Source: Marasmius tenuissimus (lineage: Eukaryota; Basidiomycota; Agaricomycetes; Agaricales; Marasmiaceae). Taken from it: a DNA stretch of 64,000 nucleotides. Below are positions 46,034-58,302 of the stretch, piece by piece (the stretch's first letter is position 1; each line of letters begins with the position of its first letter). The stretch spans positions 744,001-808,000 of the forward strand of contig JAQOTA010000042.1 in the NCBI GenBank assembly GCA_029532415.1. The letters run 5' to 3'. The translations under genes were made by a program, and so were the position numbers. The notes beneath the pieces were generated by a model. It was not told the origin of the DNA, did no database searches, and saw nothing but the letters and a program-made list of their open reading frames with translations.

Positions 46034-46425
46034 TGTGAAGGATCACCCATACGGTATGACTAACCTTCTCGGGTTTCTTGGATTGAGTCGGACGACTCAT
46101 GGAACCAGGGAGAAGGTAATGGAATGTTCCTTCTGACTTCATAAGTAATGACTAGCTATGACTCATAACGATCCACATAGTATATAAAATCTACACAGTA
46201 ACAATTGTAAGATCATCTTTTAACTTTGTAATTCCACCACTACGTTTACCCCTTACTTGTCGCGAGACCGTAAGATTTCATACTAATTGTTAGCTCAGTC
46301 TTAAGACTCAACAATTAGTGTCGGTTTAACTTCATCACAGTCTTAAGACTGAGGTTGACCAGGCTCAATGTAAGGTAAGATCAACTCTATCTCAGAACTC
46401 ACGTAAGAACCAGCGGGCTCTTACA
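46034..46425. repeat. 392 bp solo LTR, TSD GAGAG
   Basis: Runs TGTGAAGG...CTCTTACA and is flanked by GAGAG (46029-46033 and 46426-46430). The uninterrupted sequence ('gaggaaacgagagcaagtac') is seen at 15805-15825. It contains a TATATAAA box near 46180 and two AGTCTTAAGACT palindromes. No coding sequence is left. Confidence 0.85.
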
Positions 46426-46429
46426 GAGA

Positions 46430-47215
46430 GCAAGTACATGTTTGTAGTCTACAAATCCTGAGTATCAACAAGACTCCATTCATCCGGAACGTCAGTGGGG
46501 CCTCTCAAGGTCACAATCTCGGAATTCCTCTTTTGTTGAGGCTCAGCGGAAACGGCTGATGTCTGTTCAGTATTCTTATGTGTAGGTATTCACAGAATAT
46601 TTGTACCGTTCTTCCTCGTCAGTCAATATTCTAGGTATGGCAACTTCGGCCTAGCTAACCATTGTGCCTACCTGAGCCTACACATTGTATGATATCATTG
46701 CCCTCAGACCTACATTACTCATATACTCCTCCGTACTCCACGACCCTTTGCCTTACTGATTGTACTTACTCCTACGTACATCATGCACAGTTGGACCTAC
46801 ATCATGCACAGTACATTCTACTCCACTCTACTATATTCTAGCTATCTTGTACTCTTGTATATAAGCTAGCTAGGAATACCATTCTACCTCAGTGGTTTGT
46901 TACCACCGCCTGAGGCTTTCTGCCTTCTCTCTTTCTCCTGCTCCCTGCAGTATTGCAACTTCGTCCAGAGTCCGAAGCCTTTGACCAAGAGAGCAGCAAT
47001 CAAACACTTCACTTCATGCACGACTTCAGATTTCTTAGGTGTATCTATGAGTGAGGGGAAGCGAGTTGAGATCCCAAAGGGGACAGTTCTTCATCACCTA
47101 AGTCTTCATCATCTGAGTCTTGGAGCTCGATCATCCTTCTATCATGAGGATTGCCTGGAGCAAGCATTAAGTTGTATTGAAGACAAAATAGAATCGGGAA
47201 AGATATTTGACATGG
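46430..47215 (-). pseudogene. F1-F: remnant of an F1 gene
   Basis: The C-terminal exon 11 and exon 10 of an F1 gene can be read, split by the 340 bp element at 46621-46960. After the exon 10 start and part of intron 9 (about 47185) the sequence jumps to the F1 5' region around the start codon ('aagatatttgacatgg'), so exons 1-9 are deleted. The gene order around it (F3 end on the left, F4 and F2 on the right) still fits the module. Confidence 0.75.
46621..46960 (+). mobile_element. 340 bp AGTTG...CAACT element, inverted copy, TSD TCGTC
   Basis: Opposite orientation to 44775-45124 and flanked by TCGTC (46616-46620 and 46961-46965). One end reads AGTCA instead of AGTTG. It lies inside F1-F exon 10. 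The two inverted copies, about 1.5 kb apart, could pair. Confidence 0.8.
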
Positions 47216-48395
47216 CGGTGAAGACGAGGGGGGCGGGAGCAGAATGGGACATCATGTGTATATGTGAGGTATCCAGCTGACGTTTCTCCAGCCTCGTGGA
47301 ACACTCAATCTGATGGTGCGCCTAAGAACAGCCAGTGGGCAGCCTTGAGATGAACTCAATAAAGGATGTAACTGTTGATTGTGGTCAGCAGGTGTAGAAG
47401 ACGCACCGGGGACCCTTGTATTCGGTTGGAATCCTTCAGCTTCTTATCAGATTGCTGTAGGCCCTAAAAGCAGTGAAGAAACACTGGATTCCAGCAAGAC
47501 GAATGATCACTCGGACCCCATCCATACGTCGCGGAGTGTACCCATTGCCCTGAGCACAAGTTGAAAGTCCAACTTGGGTTCAAGTTCACCAGAAGTCTCA
47601 GGCTCGGACTTCTCAGAAAGCACGTGGAGAGAAAGCTCAAGGAGAGAATGGAATCAAGTCGTATGCAAGTTGCTCTCCGACCACTACTATGACGATGGGT
47701 TGCACGAATCATATTGACCGCTCTGGTTCTCGTACCATCCTTTTCACTCTTGACAAACCTCCCAGTGCTTCTCTGGAGTACTTACGACCCTCCAGGTCGT
47801 TCCGTGAATCACAATTTGGTCTACATTGATAAACTCTATGAAGCACAGTTCGCCATACCTATATATGTATGTATAACGGTAAAGACCGGTATGATACACA
47901 AAAAGGCCAACCTGGGGCGTTTCCTCCGATGGTTCAGTAAGGTTCAGTTTAGGTGACACTTGTCGGTGGTCGTGGTCGTAAATAATCAAAGGATCCAGCG
48001 ATGCCAAACACTTGGTTTCATCGGGTGAATTAGTGGTGGCGGAGCTCACAGTAGATCTGGCCATTTTCATGATCTTCAGCGTCATGGCTTGTGACCGGGT
48101 GATATAGAACACGGCTGGGTTGAAGAATTCGACCTGCTGGTGGATACGGTAGATGATTTGGACGCTTCTGAATTAATTTTCGCAAGGGACAGCATAGTCT
48201 GTTTTGTTTTGACTTGTGCCAATCCGTTCCATCGAGCTGAGAAATGCACGAAGTAAAGGTATCATCTATTCAACTTACATAACTGAGCTATCAGATACGC
48301 AGACTGTATGATCACATCTAAGAAAATGACACTGATGTATGTAAATAGTCGTAGCTACAGGTACGGAGGGAAGATTTACGTACTAAACAGCGGTT
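47216..48395 (+). other. F4-F and spacer
   Basis: Carries the plus-strand readings shared with modules A and D (VGPKSSEE at about 47455, SPEVSGSDFSESTW at about 47600, a TYDPPGRSVNHN reading at about 47795). Some differences from A change the amino acids while keeping the frame. The tail with VFFSTLRDNG is absent here. Coding status is uncertain. Confidence 0.22.
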
Positions 48396-50824
48396 AGATC
48401 TACAAAGGGACCCAAGACGACAAGAAGTGGTGTATGTAGCCGGTACGAAAGTTCAGTATGCAATTTAAAAAGAAGTCTATGGCATTGGCAATGGCGAACA
48501 TGATATTATGTGTGGTGACTTCTATGCATGCACTCGGACCGTGAATGTTACCGTGGTTGCACTGTTTACCTTGCTCGATCCCCTCGGTAACTGTCTTTCG
48601 CTTCATTTTTTTAGTCCTTGGCGTGTCAAATTCAATACGGAGAGTACGAGTCAAACTAGTCAACAAGGTATAAGTGAGTATCAAGACATATATATAACGA
48701 CCGGTAATGACTGGTTTCATCTCCAGAACGTCGGGTCCTCCAGGTACGTACACGAGAACACAGAGTTTGGCGACACCAAAGGTGGAGGCCCACCGCTCTT
48801 TACGTTGTGACCGAGCGGGGTATAGGGGATGATCCCTTCGATCCCAAATGTAAAGGGAAACCTGTTTAATTATACGCATGTCCAGCTGCGTATATTTCTC
48901 AGGAAAAGCCTGGGGCAAAGGAGCGCTGAATTATCTCAAAGAAGAGCTCATGGACATCACTCAAACGTCTCTCGTTCAATCCAAGGGATGGTCGTAAGTG
49001 AAATCATCCTATGAGGGATTAGATCGAAAGACCTGTAGGTGTGGACGTCGCATTGATTCTTTAGGATTCCGTATACAAGAAATTTTCAACACAAGATATG
49101 AGAGGGATATGTGGCCGGCGGTAAAAGTAGTGAGTATATGATACGTATCGAAAATAAGGCAAAGGCCTGTCGGGTATCCGGCCTAATAATTGAGGGACAT
49201 GATTGCGGCAGTTTCGAATCTTGCCATCGCATCACTAACGGAGTCGGCAACACCAGTTTGAATGAGGAGTCTGTGGCGTTGGCAACGACGAGCGCAATAC
49301 CACACATAGTGAGACCCCTTTGCCGTATAGGGTGGTCAGCGATGAAACGAATTCCGGTGGAAGAGGGGCCGGGTGTACGATGCTTCAATGGCGCAGCATT
49401 TCATCTGATGGTCCAGTCGCCTAATAATCGCATGAAGGTAGGCCAGGGCGAAGTATGGGATAGAGAGGAAAACATACCCGCATCAATATCCATAATCTCA
49501 GCACAAACTCCCACTATGCATCGTCTCCCAGCCAAATGTTGCTCGCTAATCCCATGGCCCTTCTATCCTCAATGCTTTCCCAGTCCAAGAAGACTGACCG
49601 AGACGGCCTCCGATGCCTGACAACGAGGTATTCAGTAGACGAGGCATGGGTTGTCTGCTACGACAAGGGACTGGCGGTCTCCAAACGAGGTTTTTCCAAC
49701 CGTGATCACTCGCCATTGCCAGTCTGATAGGGCAACGAGGTCTCCTCCCCTAAACTCTTGCTCGAGGTATGGCGGCTACAGCCCAGATAGGCGTAGTCCA
49801 ACTGCTTCGGGAGGCTGAGCTGAGCGTAAACCTTCGGGGAATATCCACCGTCTGGGTATCGCTCCGACGACTCGTAGATGTGGCTAGACAGAAACCATTG
49901 GCTCCCGATATCAGGGACATCACGGAGAGAACATACCTAGTGTTGTATTAGACCGAGGCTCGAGAGCAGAGCCGTATACGTAACTTACAGGATTTGAGAA
50001 TCATGACCATGAAACGGGGCGTCGGAACTCATTGAAATTTCCATCCTAATGAGGATACCATCCATAGGTACACGAGCAAGGCTTGGGGTAGTGAGGTGCG
50101 AGGCGGAAAGCTATCTCAGAGCGAACTATAAGCTGTCTGAGCCCTATCCATTCACCCCGTGCTTCGATGGCTGGCCCAACGAGGGAATATAATGGTGCCA
50201 ACGCAGGAGCTAATTATGAGGTCGCATCGGCTGCGAGGGGCATTGAGATGGTTGTTCTCGGGAGAGAACTCCGAAAAGGATGCGATAGCGGTGGTGTGGA
50301 TAAATTATGGTGCAGAGTTGTAGTAGAAAAGCGAAGAGAGCGTGCTCGTCAAGGGTATGACTGTCCGGAGCCTCTTAGGGAGCAACAGCAATGAAATTGG
50401 GGATGGCGATTCTGCGAATGATGACTGGGGTGGGTTAAATCCCAATGGTCGTCGGCGAGGAGGGCGATGAGGGTGGAAGAGCGAACGTGCAAAACAAAGC
50501 GTTGCTAAAGTCGTGACAAATGGCTCCATGACTGTTGAGTCATCAGTGAAATAGGTATCAGAGAAATTGTAGAGAGAAACGTACCTTTGAAAAATCAATG
50601 ATACTGCATGTCCACCTCACACTTCCTCTCCTGTTAAGCAGCTTCCAAGCTGATAACTGTCTGAGCACAAGCGGAAACCTGACAAAAGAGGACAATGATG
50701 ATGTGAGTTTTCAACGCACAAAAGGAGGCAGGAGAAACAAGAGCGAGGGGAATGATTGCAAGGGGGAGAGAAAGATCAAGCCAGGGTGCTACCCACCTCA
50801 GCATCAGCTCAACGAAGGGCCTAT

Positions 50825-52165
50825 CTAAATTCGCGTTCACGTACATTTTGCGGTACGTGAGGTACGTGAATCGGTACGTGAATGTACGTGAATTTAGCAT
50901 TTTGATACGCAACGTACGTGAATTGATGGCATAGCATAGCCACTGTTTTTGGACATATGTAGCTATGATTTCTCGGTATTCTGTATACCTGCTCAATGTA
51001 ACATGCAGCTTACTTGTCTCTGCTCCCTAGACTGTGCAAAATGCGCATTTAAATCAGTATCAGTGACCACTGAGTATGAACAATGTCTCCCTTTCCTGCT
51101 GCAAGCCTTCTGGGGTGCCGCTCTACACAAATAATTATGATGTTTGAAAACACCTCTCGACATTATCACATCAACTATACCAAACCTACGAGAGAATCTT
51201 TAAGCTCAATGGTCAAACTGATATAGGGAACAGGAACGAGGACACTTCTAAGACCGCAGCCTCCTCTGAGATTAAGTCAAGTTCTCACGGTTGCTACTCC
51301 CGGTAAGAAGTTCCCTATGTAGACCAGTCTGACCAGACCGCCTAATTGTGAAGTAGGTTGAAGTGGGATGATAAATGTATTGGGAAATGTTTGAGTGTGC
51401 CATGATGCCAATCTCACATTCCCAGCCATGGGTTCCATAAAATTCTCAAGACTCAGATGGTCTCACTGTTGACATCAAGTCCAATGTTGCAGTGGAGCCG
51501 CCAGTTGATGAGTCACTTGTTTCCACAGCCGCTCAATTGTAATTAGGATAGAGAATACTAGTAGGTACGTGAATTTTGAAGTGAAGTACGTGAAATGTAC
51601 AATGAGACGTGGGTGGACTCTGAAATGAAAATGAAGTAGAAGTGACGACTGCTGCGAAACTGATCTCAGTGAGTAGTCGCCAGTGGCCAGCACATCGTGA
51701 AGTCAACTTCCATCTTCAACCCCCTCAAATTTTGTCACTGGCCTACGTAGAGCTCGAGGAAGTGGTCCCGCGCTGAGATAGAACACTTTTGGGACCAGGA
51801 CAAAGTGGTTAACTAGACTCGGGAGTCTCAATTTACGAGCCCGGCAATGTGTTTTGGCGCCGTACACAACCCATCTATCCAAGACGCTGCTGCCGAGCAA
51901 ATATGGCTTCTTTCAGCTGTTTACTCAATATTCCTGTAAGTGTCAGAGTGGGGATGGCATTGTCAGTACACAGATTACTCCTTGTTGGTAGATGGGTGCA
52001 GTTCCGTCAGAAAATGAATCAAGTCAACACGACTCGGACTGACTTACTGTGGTGTAGAATCCTTGGAGATTTGTTAAAACCCGAGCCACACGGAAGTCTC
52101 ACATTTTTTCAGACCAACAGAGAGCATCTACAGCAACCTAAGAAGTGATACCGACCGTGGTCGTG
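50825..52165. mobile_element. About 1.3 kb insertion with repeated TACGTGAA words
   Basis: F2 sequence stops near 50825 and resumes near 52166. Just inside the left border 'gtacgtgaat' or close forms occur at least five times in about 90 bp (50838-50925), and again at 51575-51600. Such clustered short repeats resemble the subterminal repeats of DNA transposons. No clean TIR or TSD was found, and about 100 bp of F2 is missing at the site. A plus-strand ORF (51849-52148, 99 aa) has no recognised relative. Confidence 0.45.
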
Positions 52166-52242
52166 CGACCCATCCAAATTTCATCGCTTGATTTCGTCGT
52201 TTACATGTCGGCTATGATAAGAATAAGACGCGCAAAAAAAGG

Positions 52243-52616
52243 CAAGGGGGTGGCAAGAATGGAATTTCTGGTCCGAGGTAGGGGGGGGGAGGGGGCCGAA
52301 GGCCCTTAAAAAATTTTTGTACCTACCGAAATTTCGGGTTTCGAGGGGTCCTGGAGGCCCCTCAGAGGTTTTATGACGAGCATTATACTACGTTCAACAC
52401 ACACTAGATAGTTACCTTGCATGTGCTATAGCCAGAAATTGAACATCAATACCCGATGTTTTCGAGAAATGAAGCGCTGAGTGAAATTATTAGTTATCCG
52501 GCACGTGAAACACGTAGAGTTACCATATATAGCAGGAGGGGGGGAGGGGGGGAGCCCGACTGGGCTTAAAAAAAAATTCGACCTCGTACGAAAATTAAAG
52601 AATTGCCACCCCCTTG
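52243..52616. mobile_element. hAT-type MITE, 8 bp TSD AAAAAAGG
   Basis: A 374 bp element with perfect 14 bp terminal inverted repeats, CAAGGGGGTGGCAA (52243-52256) and TTGCCACCCCCTTG (52603-52616), and weaker pairing further in. It is flanked by the 8 bp duplication AAAAAAGG (52235-52242 and 52617-52624). An 8 bp TSD and CA-G-rich ends are typical of the hAT superfamily. Inside are two G-rich tracts followed by 'ttaaaaaa' runs. It has no coding capacity, so a transposase elsewhere would have moved it. Confidence 0.88.
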
Positions 52617-53310
52617 AAAAAAGGTTTCCAGATACCACTCACCCAAAAAATCCGGTGGGAGGAATGTAGGGATCCTTGCAGAGGAAGAAGTCACGGAGGC
52701 GAAGAGGAAAGAGAGAGACCCACGTTTTGGACCCCCACTCTAAGTCCAGCCAAAAACTTGTCGGGTAAGTGCAGGCTAAAATCTAGTACTGGGGGGAATA
52801 ATAAATTGAGCATCCAACGCATGGGGCCGGTAGGAGAAGCGAGAACGAAGGGAACGGATGGAAGGGGGAGAGGGAGATCGAGCCAGGATGTTACCCACCT
52901 CAACATCATTCAACCAATGTCCATGAATCGACCTCGCATAGGTGTAAAACAGTGGGGTTATAGTGACGGCGATGAAAACACCGACCCCAGATCCTACCAA
53001 ATTGCATCGCTTGATTGGTGTCGTTTGACTGTCAGCTATAGTAAGTATATCACGCGCATCTAAAGGACCTCAGAAACTACTCACCAAATAAATTGATCAG
53101 GAAAGGGTAGGGAGTAGTTATAGAGGAAGAGGCCATGGAGGCGAAGAGGAAAGAGGCCCGCGTTCTGGGACCCAGCTCCGAGATTTGCCGGCTGAGCGGA
53201 GATGCTTTAGGGCCGGTTGATCAATAACTTCCATGTCCGCTCTCCCTAGCGTTCATCTCAGTCTGGTACAGCTCCTAAGACGGATGGCACAATCACGAGG
53301 GAAAGGATAG

Positions 53311-55905
53311 ATGGAATATATTTCGAGGAAGGGGGCGGCGCGGTTGAAGAAGTGGGAGTCGAGACAAAACCACTCTAAATTTAGCATCCTTCGACCAAAA
53401 CCTCTTCCAAACCACCTTGAACCTCTTCTCAAACACCTCCAAATTCACCTCAATTCACCCTCAAACCTGTCTCTACTTTCCCCGAAGAGTGACGGAACGA
53501 TCTCCGAAGACGCCGATCTCGCCATCCCTTTACCAACATCTATTTTTCTATATATTGACAAACCGCAGAATGTAGCATCCATTTCCCAAAGGGCTGTGAT
53601 AAGGTGTTGAACCTGTTCAACCGCTCCACTCGCGTGTCGACCAGCGTTGGTTTACCCAAGAGTCAACTTGTCAGTCTTTTCAACATAAGATTGACAAAAC
53701 CTTGACTACCTCCCTGGTACTAGTAGGATATTGGCTCCCAACCGGAAAGCAACTGGGAATATTAGAGCTCGAGTGTGAGGCTTGTACGTTCCCTTACCGA
53801 GAAATAATGCTACCTTTGCAGATTGTTTCAGCTTTGGGTATGTTTCGTGATACAACATTCACGTCAGGTTACGGTACAACATTTTCCACGTGTATCAAAG
53901 TTCATCTATCGTCTTGGGGACGCTTGTTTAATCTTTGTAGAGATTTACAAGGGAGGATGTGATTTTATGAAGCGCTGCTAGACCAGCCTTCGCCTAATGC
54001 CGAACTCTCCTCATCCTCAATGTCGTGGTCAGCATATGAGACTGGTGTGTTGGTACAGTGCACTGGGATCTATCTCTCGACACAATCCAAGTGTTGACTA
54101 TTGATAAAATTGAACTCCCGGCGACTAACTGTATCTTCACGAGGGCTCGTCAAAATGCGGGACAGACAATGGCACTGGCTGCTCATTATTGTCAACAAGC
54201 TCTTTCACAACTTCCCTAGCTCGTTGTTACGTCTCTCGCTGTATCTGGAGCCGTGGTCCCAGGTTTGACCATGGTGGCCGTTAAACCTAAAAATCGTGAG
54301 GTTGGGTTCTCATATCTTGCACGAACTCCAATCTGTATGTCTCCTCGAGTACTCGTCGGTCTATCCGATGTTGACGACTTGTATCGTGATTTTCCCCCTT
54401 CGTCATAACCGCAACAGCAATAGGAGCCCCGTCATCTCAAAAAGCTAATTAGAAAGCTCGACTCGTCGTCGCCTTGTGTCTGATCAACACGGTAACGGCC
54501 GCCATGATGTTATGAGTGTTCTATGGTGCGTGCATTACTCTCCTTCACCGTTATCACTATGCATAGCTCGTGTAGATTTGGCTTTTTACAATGTACCTCA
54601 AGGAAAAGGAGGAGAAAGGAGGAGAAAGGAGGAGAAAGCGCCAACATTTTCTATTGCCCCAGCTACGCTGCGCTACACTTAGTCACTTATGTTTCTGTGT
54701 TGCGTCGTACAGCATATATAGGGACCTTCATAGACGCTCAGCAGTCCCCTCTGACAACATTCATGCATAGCCCTAAAGTCACAAACAAACAGGGTCAACT
54801 AGCCCGATCGAGATCAGGCGAATGCTACGGTGTTGCTATGTTTCTATGTCACAGCTGATCGGAACTTGTGTCAGGATAACTCAGCCGATAGCGAGCATCT
54901 ACTGCACTTGTGTCATGATTATCATGTCCTCGCTCTTCGAGGTCCTCGGGGTTGTTTCATTAGTACACAGAACACAAACTAGAACTTGCGTGATGTGCAA
55001 GGTTCGCGATCGTATCAATCTACATTACCTCGAGATTTCGGTGGTTTGTGCTCGTCCCGTGCTGGCATTCAGCTGACTCCTTCTGTCTTTACCCGTCTAA
55101 AACATCCATCTTCGATACTACACTACATAAAAGCAGGCAGAATCAAATAACCCTCATTGCCGATAAGTTAAGTGTGCGTGGTGTTTTGTTTGTCTCTATA
55201 GTCTAGCTGGGCTCATATGAATTTTTAGATATGAGAACGCCACGGCTTGATCCTCCACCATATTCTTGTCGTTCCCGGCACCCAATAGTGCTCATGAGGC
55301 AGCCTACTGAACCATTTATTGGCCACTCGAGTTACGCTTACGAGTCACTAGTAATGTCAGATTTTCAGGTATGTGTGCGCTATCCCGTTGACGTCGTTTT
55401 CCGTGCTGATCAAAGTACCTTCAGAAATATAACAACTCAAAGCATACCGTGATGTGGTGCTTCGAGTTGTGCCGAGCGAATTGGATGGAGAGAAACCGCG
55501 ATGGCCTAATACCCAACGTGCTCGGATGGGTACCTCAATTATGTTTCGTCTCAGTGTACCGTATATATTATTTAGCCAGCGGCGACCTGCGATGTATCCT
55601 TATCAATCATGTACGTGGTCGCTATGCCGACATCTAGTGCTTTCATTCTCGTTGTTACTTCTTGAGAAACACAAGTACTTGACTATAACTCGTGTATTTT
55701 ACCCACTCTTTAGGTTGGCTTCGAATCCCCGAACCACAACTAGCCATGATGGGTTGCTCGTCCTCCTCATAGACTAGCCTCTGAATGGCCATGGCGGTAA
55801 GTTATATGGCTACAGCTCGAAGCCGCTGCACATGCATTGTCGTGAGAAGCAGCCTGCTGATGTCCCATTTTTAGCCGCATTATTCACTGGAGAATAAGGT
55901 AATAG
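53311..55905 (+). pseudogene. F3-C: plus-strand multi-exon locus
   Basis: The first exon (53311-53610) is open for 99 codons: MEYISRKGAARLKKWESRQ, then LQIHLNSPSN and PTSIFLYIDKPQNVASI. Later pieces match F3-B. The exon around 55445-55610 (VVLRVVPSELDGEKPRW) contains a 4 bp insertion after 'taatacccaac' relative to F3-B, which shifts the frame before GWVPQLCF. So this copy keeps the 5' frame that F3-B has lost, but has lost the 3' frame that F3-B keeps. No domain is recognised. Confidence 0.45.
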
Positions 55906-55966
55906 TTGTTATGCAAAACACAAATAGGGTTTTGTGAGGAAACGAGAGAAAGTACACGTTTGTAGT

Positions 55967-58302
55967 CTACAACTCATGAGTATCAACCAGATCCCATTCT
56001 TCCGGAACGTCGGCGGGGCTTCCTGAGTTCACGGTCTCAGATTCTCTCTTCCGCTTAGGCTTGGGAGAAGCGGCTAAGAATGGATCTTTAACCGGTGCGT
56101 ATAGATATTCACAAAATACTCGTACCGTTCTTCCTCGTCCAGAGTCCGAAGCCTTTGACCAGGAGAGCAGGAATCGAACATTTCTCTTCATGCACGACTT
56201 CAAATTTTGTAGGCGTATCTATGAGTGAGAATGTTGATGGGGAAGCAAGTTGAGATTTCGAGGAGGACGGTTTTTCATCACCCGAGTCTTCGAGCTCGAC
56301 CATCCGTTTATCATGAGGATTACCTGGAGCGCGGATGAGGTTGTGTCAAAAATGAGGAGTCATAGTACACACCTCGTATCATCTTGGGATAGCCGTGATC
56401 TCGAGCATATCGCTTGCCATCGGACTCGTAACCTTTCTTGTGCAGATGTGTCTTAACAAAGTTGTACTCGTGTTCCCACCAAAACGAACCAATCCACTCC
56501 CTAACTTCTAGCTCAGGTATCCCATACTTCTCCCAATCCTTCTTTGGAATTGCAACTTTTTCTTTCGGGTCCAATGTCCAGTAAAACGGGGGGGAGGGCA
56601 AGGGAGCATGTACACAGTACATTCCATTGATGTGCTCAACACAGAGTGGTGAAACAAAGAGGTAAGCAGGCGGAGATGAGGTGTGGTTATGGGGAAATTT
56701 GCCGATGAGGGAGAATCCCACTTCATCAATGAGATCTGGATATAGATATTAGATAGAGGTGAATATTCAAAAGTAAATAGTCAAAAACTTACAGATTATG
56801 CCACTGGCCATTGAGGAGTCATGCTGACTGAGATAAGCCCCCCGGAGTCGATCTCGGTCCTTCAACGGAAGGCGCAATGAGAAGCGTAGATTGATTCGAG
56901 CCTCGCGGATGTTAGACGATTCAAAGTCCACCCGTGAGCATACTGCATTGCTCAGTAAACTATCGGATGAGGATATGGATGTGGGCACACCTTTCCCAGA
57001 GTAACTTGCCTTGATGTTGTGGCTGCGAGACTCAAAGTGCCACTCGGGAGGCGGAGTGGAGGGGAAGTGGGCAAGAACATCTCTTCCCCACTTGACAACG
57101 GCGCCAAATGTCAGGAGGCCCTGTGTTGTATAGTTTGACAGGTCATCTCTCCACGTTTTCCCAAAAGACACAGCCCAGTTCAACAGGCTACAAAAAGTGC
57201 GCTCGAAGTAGGCGGTGATGTCATCAACATCGAGTTGGGGACGAGTTCCTTGGGGAAGTGGGGTTGGGGAGGAGTCGGAAAGGTCAGCCTCCCGTTGTTC
57301 GATGGAGGTGGAAGCCGGGTCGTAGAGCCAAGATCCGGCGTTGAGATCGAATGTCCAGTCGGACTCGCCGTCCGAAACCTGGTGTGCTATATTTAGCCAG
57401 GCACCACTAAACACAGCCAACTCACCGGAACTGCCAGAGACTCATCGGCACGGAGGGCTCGGATTGCGAGGTTCTGAAGACACTGTCAGTAGGGGATAGA
57501 TAGAAGAGTGATAGCGGTACGTGTGTATAATCAAGGTAGATATAAACCAATCCATCTGCGGGATATCGCCCAAAAAGCTCTGATGCATTGGCCAGCTCTG
57601 GAACCCAACCCAGTCAGCCGACTTTGACAATCGGTCTAGCGGAAACCATCGTACCTGCGTGCATAATAAAAGTTGGCATCTCTGACAACACCAGTCCCAA
57701 CATCTGAGTCAAATGCCGTTGTCTAGACGTGATTGTCAACATGAGGGCCAAACAATCGTGCCAAATTGAGTGCTACCTGTTAATCGCGTATGTCTCATAG
57801 AGCTTTTTCCACAACTGTATCACATTGTCACTCCGTATAGTTATTGCAGAGCTCAACGTGTACTCACCTCGCACAAAGTGGCCTTGTCTTTCTTCCCCAC
57901 TGGCTCAAACTTGACAACGGTGACCATGCAATTGTAATTTGGGTAGATAGCGGCGGTATGGAAACTCTGTACAACCTCGACACGTGTTTGTTCAGGGCTT
58001 CGAAGAGGATTTGTGGGCCTCAAAATGCAAATATTCATCCGTCTCGACCACACGGGCCCCTTCGATAACAGATCGCCCTCGTAGATTTCGCGGTATCGAG
58101 TCTGCCTCGGCTGAAGTAGACATGGATTCAGCAACATATTCAGCAACAACCTATATCGTGGACGTACCATGAGCCTGTTTTCATCTTCCTCGCATCTGCC
58201 AGTACGACATCGGTTGATTGTTGTGACGTTCCCGCCGATATGTTGAAACTGTGGGTTTCCATTGAATACAAGGCCTCGGGCGTTGGGGAAGATATTCGAC
58301 AT
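55967..58302 (-). CDS. F1-D: intact F1-family protein, mosaic of A and C types
   Basis: All 11 exons are open and spliced as in F1-A; the start is Met 58302 and the stop is at 55967. The last intron (just left of 56125) is required, since without it the frame ends at 56109. Exons 1-6 are almost identical to F1-A (motif QFQHIGGNVTTIN, PRQTRYREIYEGDLL). Exon 7 instead shares with F1-C the readings AYFERTF, RDDLSNY and QGLLTFGAVV. The tail is ASPKPKRKRESETVNSG and EWDLVDTHEL. About 600 aa; function unknown; no signal peptide or helix seen. Confidence 0.78.

Larger units (their letters stand above)
48400..53220 (-). pseudogene. F2-E: F2 locus enlarged and broken by insertions
   Basis: F2 pieces can be followed from the N-terminal region (about 53210) and the hydrophobic exon near 52950 (VGVFIAVTITP). 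A second partly duplicated N-terminal portion (MLRWVAPWLDLSLPLA) follows near 50820. Then come the GTACGTTTCTC donor near 50583, the GDLVAL and QWRV readings near 49720, LTMCGIALVVANATDSSF near 49310 and the 3' piece at 48918-48400. Between 50825 and 52165 is a foreign insertion and at 52243-52616 a MITE. Two copies of the N-terminal exons suggest an unequal exchange. Not functional. Confidence 0.55.
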
